64,000 nt of DNA from Arthrobacter sp. ERGS1:01 (GTDB lineage Bacteria; Actinomycetota; Actinomycetes; Actinomycetales; Micrococcaceae). The position numbers and the translations under genes were made by a program. Under the pieces are notes generated by a model, which ran no database searches, was not told the DNA's origin, and was given only the letters and a program-made list of their open reading frames with translations. The stretch lies in the NCBI RefSeq assembly GCF_001281315.1, contig NZ_CP012479.1:3534001-3598000 (forward strand). Direction: 5' to 3'. How positions within the stretch are numbered: position 1 is the first letter of the stretch; each line of letters begins with the position of its first letter. Shown here piece after piece: positions 9,810 to 18,424 of the stretch.

Positions 9810-10382
9810 GTGACCGTGGCACTGGCACCGTTCGAGGTGCTGGTGGCGGAGCACGGAGCGGTGGTGCTGCGGGTCTGCCGGGCCCTGGTGGGCGTCCAGG
9901 AGGCCGACGACGTCTGGCAGGAGACCTTCATGGCCGCCCTGCGCGCGTACCCGGGTTCCGGCGATGTCCGCAACCGCGAGGCCTGGCTCGTGGCGATTGC
10001 CCGCAACAAGGCGATTGACCACCACCGCAAGGCCGGCCGGCTGCCCATCCCGGCCGACGACTTCCCCGGGGAATTCGGCGGGGCCGGCGTCTCCGGCGGG
10101 GTTGGGACCGGCGCTCGTTCGGCCGTTGACAGCGGCAGTGAACGGGACGGCGTCGAACGTGCCGCGGAGGCCGGGCAGGAGGCGGCGCTCGTGTGGTCCG
10201 CGCTGGCCGCGTTGCCGCCCAAGCAGCGCGAGGCTGTGGTCTACCACCATCTCGCCGGGCTGCGGTATGCGGAAGTGGCGGCGCTGCTGGGCAACTCGGA
10301 GGCCGCCGCGCGCCGGGCCGCCGCCGACGGGATGAAGGCACTGCGGGCACTTTTGCTGGAACCGACGAGGAGCGGGCAATGA
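9810..10382 (+). CDS. ECF-type RNA polymerase sigma factor
   Basis: 190 residues. Region 2 is visible as LVGVQEADDVWQETFMAALR followed by REAWLVAIARNKAIDHHRK, and region 4 as LPPKQREAVVYHHLAGLRYAEVAALLGNSEAAARRAAADGM in pieces. About 40 residues of Gly/Ser-rich linker join them. GTG start. The stop overlaps the next start in an ATGA, so it is translationally coupled to an alkyltransferase paralogue and there is no separate anti-sigma gene. It probably directs expression of its own neighbourhood in response to alkylation; that is inference from context. Confidence 0.88.
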   Translation: MTVALAPFEVLVAEHGAVVLRVCRALVGVQEADDVWQETFMAALRAYPGSGDVRNREAWLVAIARNKAIDHHRKAGRLPIPADDFPGEFGGAGVSGGVGTGARSAVDSGSERDGVERAAEAGQEAALVWSALAALPPKQREAVVYHHLAGLRYAEVAALLGNSEAAARRAAADGMKALRALLLEPTRSGQ

Positions 10383-11035
10383 ACACAGACGTTGAACTTC
10401 AGGGCTTCGAACAGCATGGCTTTGGCCAACAGGATTCTGAATTGCCGGCGGAATTTGCCGCAGTGGCCGCGGACGAGTCCGACGCGCTGGCCCGACTGCA
10501 CGGCAAACTGGCATCCGCGGCCGCCGCGGACGGGTTGCTCGATGTGGCGTACCGCGTCATGGACTCCCCCGTGGGTCCGCTGCTGTTGGCCGGAACCGAT
10601 GCCGGCCTGGTGCGGGTGGCGTTTGCCCGGGAGGGCCACGATGCCGTGCTGGAACAGCTCGCCACCGCCATCAGCCCGCGCCTGCTCCGGGCGCCGGCAC
10701 GGCTGGATTCGGCGGCGCGCGAACTGGATGAATACTTTGCCCGGCGGCGCCACAGCTTTAACTTGGCGCTGGATTTTCGGCTGGCCAAGGGCTTCCGGCG
10801 CGAGGTCATGGCGCATCTGCCGGAGATTGGCTACGGGCACACTGCCAGCTATGCCGCCGTGGCCGCGTTGACGTCGAGCCCGCGGGCCGTGCGGGCGGTG
10901 GGGACGGCGTGCGCACGCAATCCGCTGCCGCTGGTGGTGCCGTGCCACCGCGTCATCCGGTCGGACGGCAGCCAAGGCGCCTACCTGGGCGGCGCGGACG
11001 CAAAGGCGCTCCTGCTGGCCCTCGAATCGGAATAG
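10379..11035 (+). CDS. Alkyltransferase paralogue with N-terminal extension, coupled to sigma factor
   Basis: 218 residues. Residues about 55-218 form an Ogt-like fold with an intact active site, LVVPCHRVIRSDGSQGAYLGG, after RREVMAHLPEIGYGHTASY and GTACARNPLP. The first 55 residues are acidic and Gln-rich (for example AAVAADESDALARLHG) and absent from ordinary Ogt; they resemble the short leading helix of small anti-sigma proteins, but I cannot prove homology. The ATG overlaps the sigma factor stop. The protein may combine DNA repair with sensing for the sigma factor. It is well diverged from the ogt product upstream, so this is not a recent duplication. Confidence 0.85.
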   Translation: MNTDVELQGFEQHGFGQQDSELPAEFAAVAADESDALARLHGKLASAAAADGLLDVAYRVMDSPVGPLLLAGTDAGLVRVAFAREGHDAVLEQLATAISPRLLRAPARLDSAARELDEYFARRRHSFNLALDFRLAKGFRREVMAHLPEIGYGHTASYAAVAALTSSPRAVRAVGTACARNPLPLVVPCHRVIRSDGSQGAYLGGADAKALLLALESE

Positions 11036-11050
11036 CCCCACCCCCCCAGA

Positions 11051-11299
11051 CGCCGTATCACTTTTGGTTGCGTTTCAGCCGACGCGGTATCACCTTTGGT
11101 TGCGTTTCAGCCGACGCGGTATCACCTTTGGTCGGGTTTCCAGGAACGCGGTATCACTTCCCACATACCAGCTCGGATGCTCGAGGGTCTAGTGATACCG
11201 CGTTCCGAAATGACGTTCCAAAGGTGATACCTCGTTCCCAAAAAACGTGCCAAAAGTGATACCGGATCCGGGAAAAGGGCGCCAAAGGTGATACCGCGT
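11051..11299. repeat. Phased array of eight 31-bp repeat units, four forward and four inverted
   Basis: The core GCGGTATCACCTTTGG (with variants GTATCACTTTTGG) occurs four times on the plus strand with GTATC at about 11055, 11086, 11117 and 11151. It then occurs four times as its complement CCAAAGGTGATACCGCG at about 11191, 11218, 11249 and 11282. Units are spaced 31-32 bases, close to three helical turns. Two of the intervals repeat TTGCGTTTCAGCCGAC exactly. The array fills the space between the convergent alkyltransferase and proC genes, and the last unit touches the proC stop codon. Translations across it give repeating short peptides, which I read as an artefact. Confidence 0.85.
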
Positions 11300-12135
11300 T
11301 ATTTGGCGGCGAGCTCTTCCGTGATTTGGGCGGCGCGGGCTGCGGCCGCCTTCGCGCCGTCGGCAACGATGCCGGGCAGGCCCAGGCGGTCGAAGGTCGC
11401 GATGGCCTGTTCCGTGGTGCCGTTGGGGCTCGTCACTCCGCGACGCAGCGTGGCCGCGTCGGCGCCGGGCTCCGCGAGCATCAGGCCCGCCCCGGCCACC
11501 GTCTCCCGGGCCAGCACCCGGGCGACATCGGCGTTCAAGCCAAAGTCCTCCGCCGCGGCCGCCATGGCCTCGGCCAGGTAGAACGCATAGGCCGGGCCGG
11601 AGCCGCTGATGGCCGACACCGCGTCCTGCTGGTCCTCGGGAATGTCCAGGACCACGCCCGAGCCGTCAAAGATCTCGTGCGCGGCGGCCAGGTGGTGTTC
11701 GTCAACGTTTGTCCCCGCGGACAGGGCCACCACGCCGCGGCCAACCTTCAACGGCGTGTTGGGCATGGACCGCACCACGGGCTGTCCGGCGGTCAGGGCG
11801 CCCTCCAACTGTTCCAAGGACACGGCCGCCGCGACGCTGATCACCACCGCGTCCGATTGCAGGTGCCCCGCGATTTCCCGGCACAGTTCCGCAATACCCA
11901 CCGGCTTCACGCCGAGAATAACGACGCCGGCCCCGGCCACGGCCTGCACGTTGGCGTCGGACTCCTCGTTGGAGGCCAAGGCCGTGACACCGTGCCGTTG
12001 CGCCAGTTCCTCCGCCCGGTCCGGGCGACGCACCGTCACCGTGACGGACTGCGGGCTGGTCCCCGCGGCCAACAGACCCGTCAAAATTGCCTCGCCCATG
12101 GAACCGCAGCCTAGAAACACAATCTTTTTACTCAT
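11299..12135 (-). CDS. proC: Pyrroline-5-carboxylate reductase
   Basis: 278 residues. It reduces pyrroline-5-carboxylate to proline, the last step of proline synthesis. The Rossmann loop IVFLGCGSMGEAIL is at the N-terminus, VVILGVKP follows at about residue 75, and the substrate-binding signature GSGPAYAFYLAEAMA with the C-terminal RRGVTSPNGTTEQAI is intact. ATG 12135 follows GGGGGC and starts directly at the Rossmann strand. The repeat array abuts its stop codon. Confidence 0.95.
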   Translation of the reverse strand: MSKKIVFLGCGSMGEAILTGLLAAGTSPQSVTVTVRRPDRAEELAQRHGVTALASNEESDANVQAVAGAGVVILGVKPVGIAELCREIAGHLQSDAVVISVAAAVSLEQLEGALTAGQPVVRSMPNTPLKVGRGVVALSAGTNVDEHHLAAAHEIFDGSGVVLDIPEDQQDAVSAISGSGPAYAFYLAEAMAAAAEDFGLNADVARVLARETVAGAGLMLAEPGADAATLRRGVTSPNGTTEQAIATFDRLGLPGIVADGAKAAAARAAQITEELAAK

Positions 12136-12271
12136 GCCCCCATCATTCTTGGCTAAGGCAACGGGCGCAACAAACGCCCACCTGCACGCGGGCCAGGGAT
12201 CGGGAAAACCCAACTGCCAGTCTTTTCCCAGCACCATACGGGTGTTTGCACAGACAAGCCTTTTAGAGTCA

Positions 12272-12386
12272 TAACTACCTCATAAAGGTGCGAGTGATGA
12301 CGGGCCATACGTTGTTTTCAACGAATGGCCCAAAGCGCCGGAAGCGGCTAGGTGTCCCCCAAGACCTAGCATTGCTTCCGGCGTTT
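12272..12386 (+). ncRNA. Structured small RNA candidate, copy 1 (C-rich loop)
   Basis: A 29-base head (TAACTACCTCATAA then aGGTGCGAGTGATGA) is followed by hairpin A (GGGCCAT/ATGGCCC, with an inner CGTTG/CAACG) and a long hairpin B. In hairpin B the outer arms are CGCCGGAAGC/GCTTCCGGCG, the inner arms GCTAGGT/ACCTAGC, and the loop is GTCCCCCAAG; TTTCTC follows. A second copy 242 bases downstream keeps the head and both hairpins but changes both sides of the stems together. Hairpin B looks like a terminator as well. No open frame is conserved between copies. Confidence 0.7.
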
Positions 12387-12513
12387 CTCACGTTAAAAGG
12401 ATTCCAAGAAACGCTGAAAACCGGCGGAAACAGCCCACTTCACGTAATAAATCGTTTAATGGCAAACACACAGCTTTCGCCCCGGTTATTCTCAAACACG
12501 GGACCTAATGTTT

Positions 12514-12634
12514 TAACTACCTCATAAGGGTGCGAGTGATGATCGGACTGGTCCTGTCCTGAAGACCAGTCAAATCGCCGGAGAACTCGCCAGTGTTTCC
12601 CCCCATCCACTGGCACAATGTTCTCCGGCGATTT
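12514..12634 (+). ncRNA. Structured small RNA candidate, copy 2 (C-rich loop)
   Basis: The head matches copy 1 in 28 of 29 bases. Hairpin A is GACTGGTC/GACCAGTC. Hairpin B has outer arms TCGCCGGAGAAC/GTTCTCCGGCGA, inner arms GCCAGTG/CACTGGC and loop TTTCCCCCCATC, and ends in ATTTCAC. Compared with copy 1 the stems differ in sequence but still pair, which is covariation evidence within a single window. The C-run in the loop is the only shared loop feature. The AT-richer 130 bases between the copies could hold a separate promoter for this one. Confidence 0.7.
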
Positions 12635-12711
12635 CACTTTAACGACACTTCACCGCGCCGCCCTGTTGGCCGGTCATGTATCCACACCATAAAAGGGCCA
12701 ACGGCCCGGCC

Positions 12712-13566
12712 CTACGGAAGCGTTTGCCCCAGGTGCACGCGGGCGAATTCGAGGGTTTCGGCCAACCATTCCTCGCGCTGCCCGGCACCCTTCGCCTTAC
12801 GGGTGGAGATCTCGGCCACCACGGCCCCGTCGAAGCCGTTGTTCGCCACGTGCCGGAGCACCTCCACGCACTGCTGGGTCCCGTGCCCGGGAATCAGGTG
12901 CTGGTCCTTCGTGGACGGCGAGGTGCCATCGGTCAGGTGGATGTGCCGCAGCCGGTCACCGAGCGCAATCACGGCGTCGAGGCTTGACGCGTCGGCCGTG
13001 GCCGCGTGCGAGAAGTCCCAGGTGACGTCCCGGTAGTCCTGCGGCACGGGATCCCAATGCGGCAGGTACGCCAGCGCCTCACGCCCGCGGACCCGCCACG
13101 GGTACATGTTCTCCACCGCAATCCGGATGCCGAAGGCGTCGGAAATGTCGCGCACGCCGTGGGCGAAGGTTTCCGCGTAGTCGTTTTGCCAGCGGAACGG
13201 CGGGTGCACCACCACGACGTCGGCGCCCACGTCCACGGCCATCTGCGCCGAACGCTGGATCTTGGTCCAGGCCTTGCCCCACACCTGCTGGGTGAGCAGC
13301 AGCGTGGGGGCGTGGATGGCCAGGATCGGCTGCTCGTACCGTTCGGCCAGCGCGTTCAGCGCCCGGGCATCCTGGCTGTCACCGTTGTGGGTCACCAGCA
13401 CCTCGACGCCGTCGTACCCGAGGTCCGCGGCGATCGCGAAGCCGTCGTGCACGCTCAACGGGTACACCGAGGCCGTGGACAGGGCCACGGGAATGTGCCG
13501 CCCGCGCACCTGGTCCTCGGGCGTCGTCGTACCGGCGTCGGCGGAATCCCCTGCTGAGCGTGTCAT
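12712..13566 (-). CDS. Sugar phosphate isomerase/epimerase-like TIM-barrel protein
   Basis: 284 residues of the AP-endonuclease 2 / xylose isomerase-like fold. Metal-ligand-type residues are seen in DVVVVHPPFRWQ, IAVENMYPW (Glu), VTWDFSHA (Asp, His) and RLRHIHLTDG (His, Asp), with a late VVAEIST (Glu). The equivalent mycobacterial gene (Rv0498) lies beside a Ppx homologue and proC, as here. The substrate is unknown. The stop of the upstream ppx gene lies only six bases from its start, so the two are probably co-transcribed. Confidence 0.8.
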   Translation of the reverse strand: MTRSAGDSADAGTTTPEDQVRGRHIPVALSTASVYPLSVHDGFAIAADLGYDGVEVLVTHNGDSQDARALNALAERYEQPILAIHAPTLLLTQQVWGKAWTKIQRSAQMAVDVGADVVVVHPPFRWQNDYAETFAHGVRDISDAFGIRIAVENMYPWRVRGREALAYLPHWDPVPQDYRDVTWDFSHAATADASSLDAVIALGDRLRHIHLTDGTSPSTKDQHLIPGHGTQQCVEVLRHVANNGFDGAVVAEISTRKAKGAGQREEWLAETLEFARVHLGQTLP

Positions 13567-13572
13567 GGCGGC

Positions 13573-14559
13573 CTAGTTCCTCGCGGCGTTCTTCAATTTG
13601 CCCACGTGGGCGGGCGGATCCAGCGGGCCGTCAAAGACCAGCTGGTCCAGGCGGCGCAGGATCAGGCCCTCGCGCAGCGCCCACGGGCTGATTTGCATGG
13701 ACTGGACCTTGAACATCTCCAGCGCCGTCTGGGCCACCAGCGCCCCGGCCAGCATCTGCTTGGCGCGCGCCACGGACACGCCGGGCAGGTGCAGGCGGTC
13801 AGCCGAGGACATGGCGGAGAGCCGCTGGGACCAGAGGCCGAGGTCGGAGAGGTGAAGTTCGCGCTTGACGTACGGCCCCATGGACGACGGCGCCGCCCCC
13901 GTGATGCGCGCCAGCGCCCGGAATGACTTGGAGGAGCCCGTGACGATGTTGGGCACGCCCAGCTTGGCGAGCTCGGCCACCGGCTCCTTCAGCGTCGCCT
14001 TGATGTGCTTGCGCACCTCCTTGACGCTCTTGGCCGTGGGCGGGTCCTCCGTGAGCCAGTCGCGGGTGAGCCGGCCGGCGCCCAACGGCACCGAGTGGGC
14101 CAGATCGGGCAGCTCGTTGCCGCCCTGCGCCATTTCGAAGGAACCACCGCCAATGTCGAGGTTCAAGATGGTGCCCGCACCCCAACCATGCCAGCGGCGG
14201 ACGGCAAAGAATGTCATGGCCGATTCCTCGGCACCCGTCAGCTCGGTCAGCCGGACGGTGGTCTCATGCTGCACCCGGTCCAGCACGGCGGCGCCGTTGG
14301 TGGATTCGCGGATCGCGGAGGTACAAAACGCCAGCAGGTCCTTGGCCCGGTGCTTGGCCGCGAACTCCCACGCCTCGAGGATGAATTCGATGAGTTCGGT
14401 TTGGCCCTCGTCGGTGATGTTGCCGTCGCCGTCCAGGTACTGCACCAGGCTCAGCGGCCGTTTGTGCGATGCGTAGGGCACCGGTTTCGCGCCGGGCCGG
14501 GCATCCACCAGCAGCAGGTGGACCGTGTTGGAGCCGATGTCGAGCACGCCTAATCTCAT
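13573..14559 (-). CDS. Ppx/GppA exopolyphosphatase family protein
   Basis: 328 residues of the actin-like ASKHA fold. The phosphate-1 loop GVLDIGSNTVHLLLVD starts at residue 4, the phosphate-2 loop is ILNLDIGGGSFEMAQG, and a conserved Ser/Gly segment IVTGSSKSFRALARI follows. Family members hydrolyse polyphosphate or pppGpp. At this length it is the short actinobacterial form without the C-terminal HD domain, like Rv0496. ATG 14559 begins at the phosphate-1 strand; upstream in-frame codons encode an unconserved Arg/Pro stretch. Confidence 0.88.
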   Translation of the reverse strand: MRLGVLDIGSNTVHLLLVDARPGAKPVPYASHKRPLSLVQYLDGDGNITDEGQTELIEFILEAWEFAAKHRAKDLLAFCTSAIRESTNGAAVLDRVQHETTVRLTELTGAEESAMTFFAVRRWHGWGAGTILNLDIGGGSFEMAQGGNELPDLAHSVPLGAGRLTRDWLTEDPPTAKSVKEVRKHIKATLKEPVAELAKLGVPNIVTGSSKSFRALARITGAAPSSMGPYVKRELHLSDLGLWSQRLSAMSSADRLHLPGVSVARAKQMLAGALVAQTALEMFKVQSMQISPWALREGLILRRLDQLVFDGPLDPPAHVGKLKNAARN

Positions 14560-14598
14560 GTGCCCATTATTGCGCGTCGCCGGCCTCCGAACACCAAA

Positions 14599-14645
14599 GC
14601 CGCCCCGTGCCGGGCAACAATTACGTTGCCTCGCCACGGGGCGGC
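14599..14645 (-). terminator. Hairpin after the hexosaminidase gene
   Basis: Arms GCCGCCCCGTG and CACGGGGCGGC, with an inner GGCAA/TTGCC stem, between the hexosaminidase stop and the ppx start. On the minus strand it is followed by a short T run. Confidence 0.65.
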
Positions 14646-14667
14646 CTGGTTTACCGCGCGGGTGCTG

Positions 14668-17600
14668 CTACTTGTGCAGTCCCGCACGTCGACGGTTGCC
14701 CAGGACGACGCCGGCGCCCAGCAGCACCAGGAGCAGCGAGCCGCCCCACAGTCCCGCAGTCGAGGCGCCCGTGCTGGCCAGTCCGTCCTGCGCCGGTGCC
14801 GCCACCACGGTGAACGTGGCCTGGACGGCGCGCTTGGAGGTTTCGCCGCGAAGCGTCACGGTGTGCTCGCCCGGGGCGAATCCGGCCGGGACGGTCCAGG
14901 TGAAGGAAACGTTGCCCTGCGCGTCGGCTACAGCAGTTCCCAGGCTGACGGCCTGGCTGTGGACGGTGCCGGTCACGGACTCGCCGGGCGCGAATCCGGT
15001 GCCCGTGAACGTGACCGTCTGGCCCTGGACGACGGCGTTGCCCGAGGCCGGGTGCACCGAAACCGTGCCGTGCGGCGCCGCGGCGGTGGCCGGGGCCGTG
15101 GTTGCCGGAGCAGTCGTAGCCGGGGTGGTGGCCGCCGTCGTGGGCTCTGCCGAGTTCGACGACGTCGGCTCGACTGTCGGGTCCACCGTGGGTTCGGCCG
15201 TGGGCATCGCCGAGTTCGACGACGTCGGATCAACGGTGGGCTCAATGGTCGAGTCGACCGTGGGCTCAATGGTCGGGTCGACGGTCGGGTCGACGGTCGG
15301 CGCAACCGTGGGGTCCGTCGTCGCCGTGGCCGTCGCGGAAGCCGTGGCCGTCGCGGAAGCGGTAGCCGTGGCGGTCGGCGTCGTCGTTGGTCCCTGCGGC
15401 ACGGTGCCGTCGACCGTGAGTTCGGCCAACGTGGTCCACGGCTTGTTCGCCTGCTCGGAGAGGGCCTTCAGGGTCAGGTAGCGACCCGTGGCGGGGGTCG
15501 CCAGGACCACGTTTTGCATCGTGTTGACGTTCGGGAACGAGCCCTCGGCCACCTTGGCGCCCAGGGATGCCGGGCTGGAGCTGAGGTAGATCTCGTAGCC
15601 CTTGATCCGGCCGTTGACGGCACCGGAGCTGCTGCCTTGGCGGGGCAGCGCGTTCACTGCGCACACGTTCAGTTCCGCGCCCAGGTCCACCGTGATGGTG
15701 TGCGGCAGGGGCACGTCCGCGGGCGTCCAGGCGGTACCCCAGAACGAGTTCGGGTCCCCGTCGATCGCGTTGCTGCCCGGGGTGATCTCGCCCTGGCCGT
15801 TGTTGAAGCTGTCCACCACGGCGGACACGGGGCGAACCGGTGCCAGCGAGCAGCTGAGCAGGCCCGTGGCGTCGGCACTGGTGCTGGTCAGCGACGCGCC
15901 GCTGGCCGTGTACGCCGTCGTCGCGGACACCGTGAAGTTCCCGTAGGCGGCATCCCTTCCCGGCGTCACGGTAAACGTGACGTCCTTCGATACACCCGCG
16001 GCAAGGGTTCCCACCGTGGCGGACGCCGGGGCCAGCACCCAACCGGCCGGGACCTTGGCGGTGACCACGGTGCCGGTCATGGCGTTTTCGGTGCGGTTGT
16101 CCACCGTGACCGTGACGGTCGCCGGAGCTCCGGCCACGACGCGGGCGGGGGCCTTGACGGAGGTTGACACCTCACCGGACAGGGCGAAGACGGCCGCGGT
16201 GCGAACATCGCCGGCCTGCTGGGTCAGGGCACCGGAGGCGTTGACGCTCAGCGGCAGCTGGGTGATCGCGTTGCGGATCCGCAAACCGGTGGAGTCCTTG
16301 AGGATCTCCCACTTCTGCAGGTTCCTGGCGTTGCCGTTCGCTGTTGCGCAGGCCGCCAGCGACGGCGCAAGGTCCTGCTGCATGGGTGCCTGCAGCCACA
16401 GCACGCCGCCGGACATGCCCAGGCACTGCCCCGTGGACGCCTTGAGCTGGTAGTAGTGGTCGTCCGTGGCCGTCAGCTGCCACGTGGTGGCGGGATCGGT
16501 AGACACGGAGACTGCGGCACCGTTGGGGTTCACCGCTTTGCCGGCCGTCTTGAGCGAGTAGCCGCCGTCGCCCACCGGGGTGCGGTTGTAGCTGTCGTAA
16601 CCGGGCGCGCGGCCCAGCTTGGTGGTCAAGGCGGTAAATCCGGCGTAGTCGGCCGTCGGCTTGGGTCCACCCCAGGTGGCCTGCGCCAGGAACCGTTCGG
16701 TGCCAAAGAGCTGCTCCTCCACCTGGGATTCCGTGGCGGCGGGGGTGTTGTCGGGCCAGGCGGAGAGTTTCGCGCCAAGGACCTTGCCCTTGCCGGGCGT
16801 CTCCGTGACGGTGCTGCCGCCGTCGAACTTGCTGGGGGTCCAGCCGGAGGTCCACAGGCTCTGCAACTGCACCGTGTAGTTGCCGGGGCGGTTGAAGTAC
16901 AGCGACTGCGAGGAGTTTTCCACGTCATGGCCGGCGTCGAGCAGGGCCTGGGGCGTGGGCCGGAGTTGAGCCAGTGTTCCACCACGATGTCCTTGTCCAG
17001 GGCGAGCTTGCTGGAGGAGGGGACGCCGTCGTTCCAGATGCGCAGGGTCTTGCCCTTGGACTTCACGTAGGCGTTGACCTTGTTCATGAACCAGACAAAG
17101 ACGTCGCCCGGGCCGGAATTGGCCGGGAAGATCTCCGGATGGGCGGTCACGAAGGCCTGGAACTGGGGGTAGTTGGCGTAGCTGTCGCCCATCATGTACT
17201 CGTCCCCGCCCATGTGCCAGTAGGGCTGTCCGGGGAAGGCGGCGGCGTATTCGTCGGCGAGCTTGGTGACCATGGTGAAGGCCTCGGGCGCGGTGATGTC
17301 CAGCTGTTCCTCCTTCTTCACCCCGTCCTTGTTGACGAGTTGCAGCTCAGGGTAGTCGTACAGCCACGGCCGCATGTGCCCGGGTGAGTTCACTTCCAGG
17401 ACCAGTTGGATGTGGTATTTCTTGGCCCACGCGGTGATCTGCGCGGCCTCGGCCTTCGTGTAGTAGGCCCAAAAATTGGCCTTCGGGTAGGCGTCGGACT
17501 TCAGCTTCGTTTCCAGCCAGAGCTGGTTGAGCTTGTTGTACGCCATGTCCTTCATGGTCCGTTCCAGCGACTCCAGCGAAATGGTGACCTGGCAAGCACA

Positions 17601-18179
17601 CAGGCCCACGCCGCGCTCCTGGTAGCGGGGCACGTCGGTCGAGGTGCCGGCGTTGACCACATTGCCCTGCGTCAGCAGCTGCACAATGGTCTGGGCGCCG
17701 TAGAAGGCGCCGGCGTCGGTGGCACCGGTGACCTTCAGCGTGGTCCCGGACTTCAGCTCATAGCCTTCCTTGCCCAGCTCTGCGCTGCGGGAGGGGTCCA
17801 CGGCGATCTCGATGTCGCCGACGACGGCGGCCGAGGTTCCGGTAGCCACGGTGCGGCCCAGCACGGAGCCAAGTTGCGTGGCAAGGTCCCCCGTGAGCGT
17901 GGCGTCGGCGCCAACCACCCTGGCACCGGCACCGAGCGTGAAGGCGCCGGTGGCCGGGGTCCAGTTGGAGAGGCCGGGAATGGTTTGCGGCGCCCCGGCG
18001 GGCGTCAGCGGGACGGTGCCCGACGGCGCGGCAACCGCCACGACGGCGGGCGCAAGGACCGCGGGGGCCGGGGCCGCGGAGGCTCCCGGAAGGGCGGCTG
18101 CGGTGGAGGCTAGGGCCATGGCCGCGGCGGTCAACGCCGCAACCACCGCCTTGTGCCCGAATCGATGGCGATTGTTCAT
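14668..18179 (-). pseudogene. Secreted wall-anchored beta-N-acetylhexosaminidase (GH20), interrupted by a -1 frameshift
   Basis: Together the two frames encode about 1,170 residues. The order is: signal peptide (residues 1-40, from MNNRHRFGHK), GH20b-like domain, GH20 catalytic domain with the acid/base signature HMGGDEY, a ricin-B-like stretch (TGQCLGMSGG), a NEW3-like domain, an F5/8 discoidin-like domain, about 60 residues of PTVDPT-type repeats (DNA about 15163-15315), an Ig-like domain and the LASTG-TM-RRR anchor of class E sortases. It would remove terminal GlcNAc or GalNAc from glycans. The frame breaks at a GGG run (16957-16959): one added base restores VEHWLNSGP to TPQALLDAGHD and on into ENSSQS. 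ATG 18179 follows GGGGAG. This is either a real null or a sequencing error. Confidence 0.85.
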
Positions 18180-18370
18180 ATCTCCCCATGAGGCTCGAAC
18201 GATGCGAATGGTGGTGAAAACCGCCCAAGGGTGCCACCAGGAAGAGTGACGTGAACCACACCATGGGCGTGCTGGGTTCATCCTATGTTCGGGAAGGTCC
18301 GAAGGAGCCAATGTTACGGATAGCAAATGACATAAGGGCACAAGAACAAACACCCCGCGGAATGCAAAAG

Positions 18371-18399
18371 GGCCCCGCAACCATAGCGGTTGCGGGGCC
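18371..18399. terminator. topA terminator hairpin
   Basis: Twelve-base perfect arms, GGCCCCGCAACC and GGTTGCGGGGCC, with a five-base loop. It lies 25 bases after the topA stop, with CTTTT on the minus-strand exit side. Confidence 0.85.
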
Positions 18400-18424
18400 T
18401 TCTCACGCCTGTTTCCAAACGGCG

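Noticed and set aside
11051..11299. CRISPR-like array
   Set aside because: Units occur in both orientations, the spacers are partly identical, and no cas gene is near.
10909..11366. Two opposing reading frames across the repeat array encoding repeated YHFW/GITFG-type peptides
   Set aside because: They are translations of the DNA repeat, extend out of frame from ogt and proC, and have no ribosome sites.
12272..12634. Definite 6C RNA (Rfam) assignment
   Set aside because: Only the C-run loop is similar; the two-hairpin layout and the conserved 29-base head cannot be matched from memory, so it is left unnamed.
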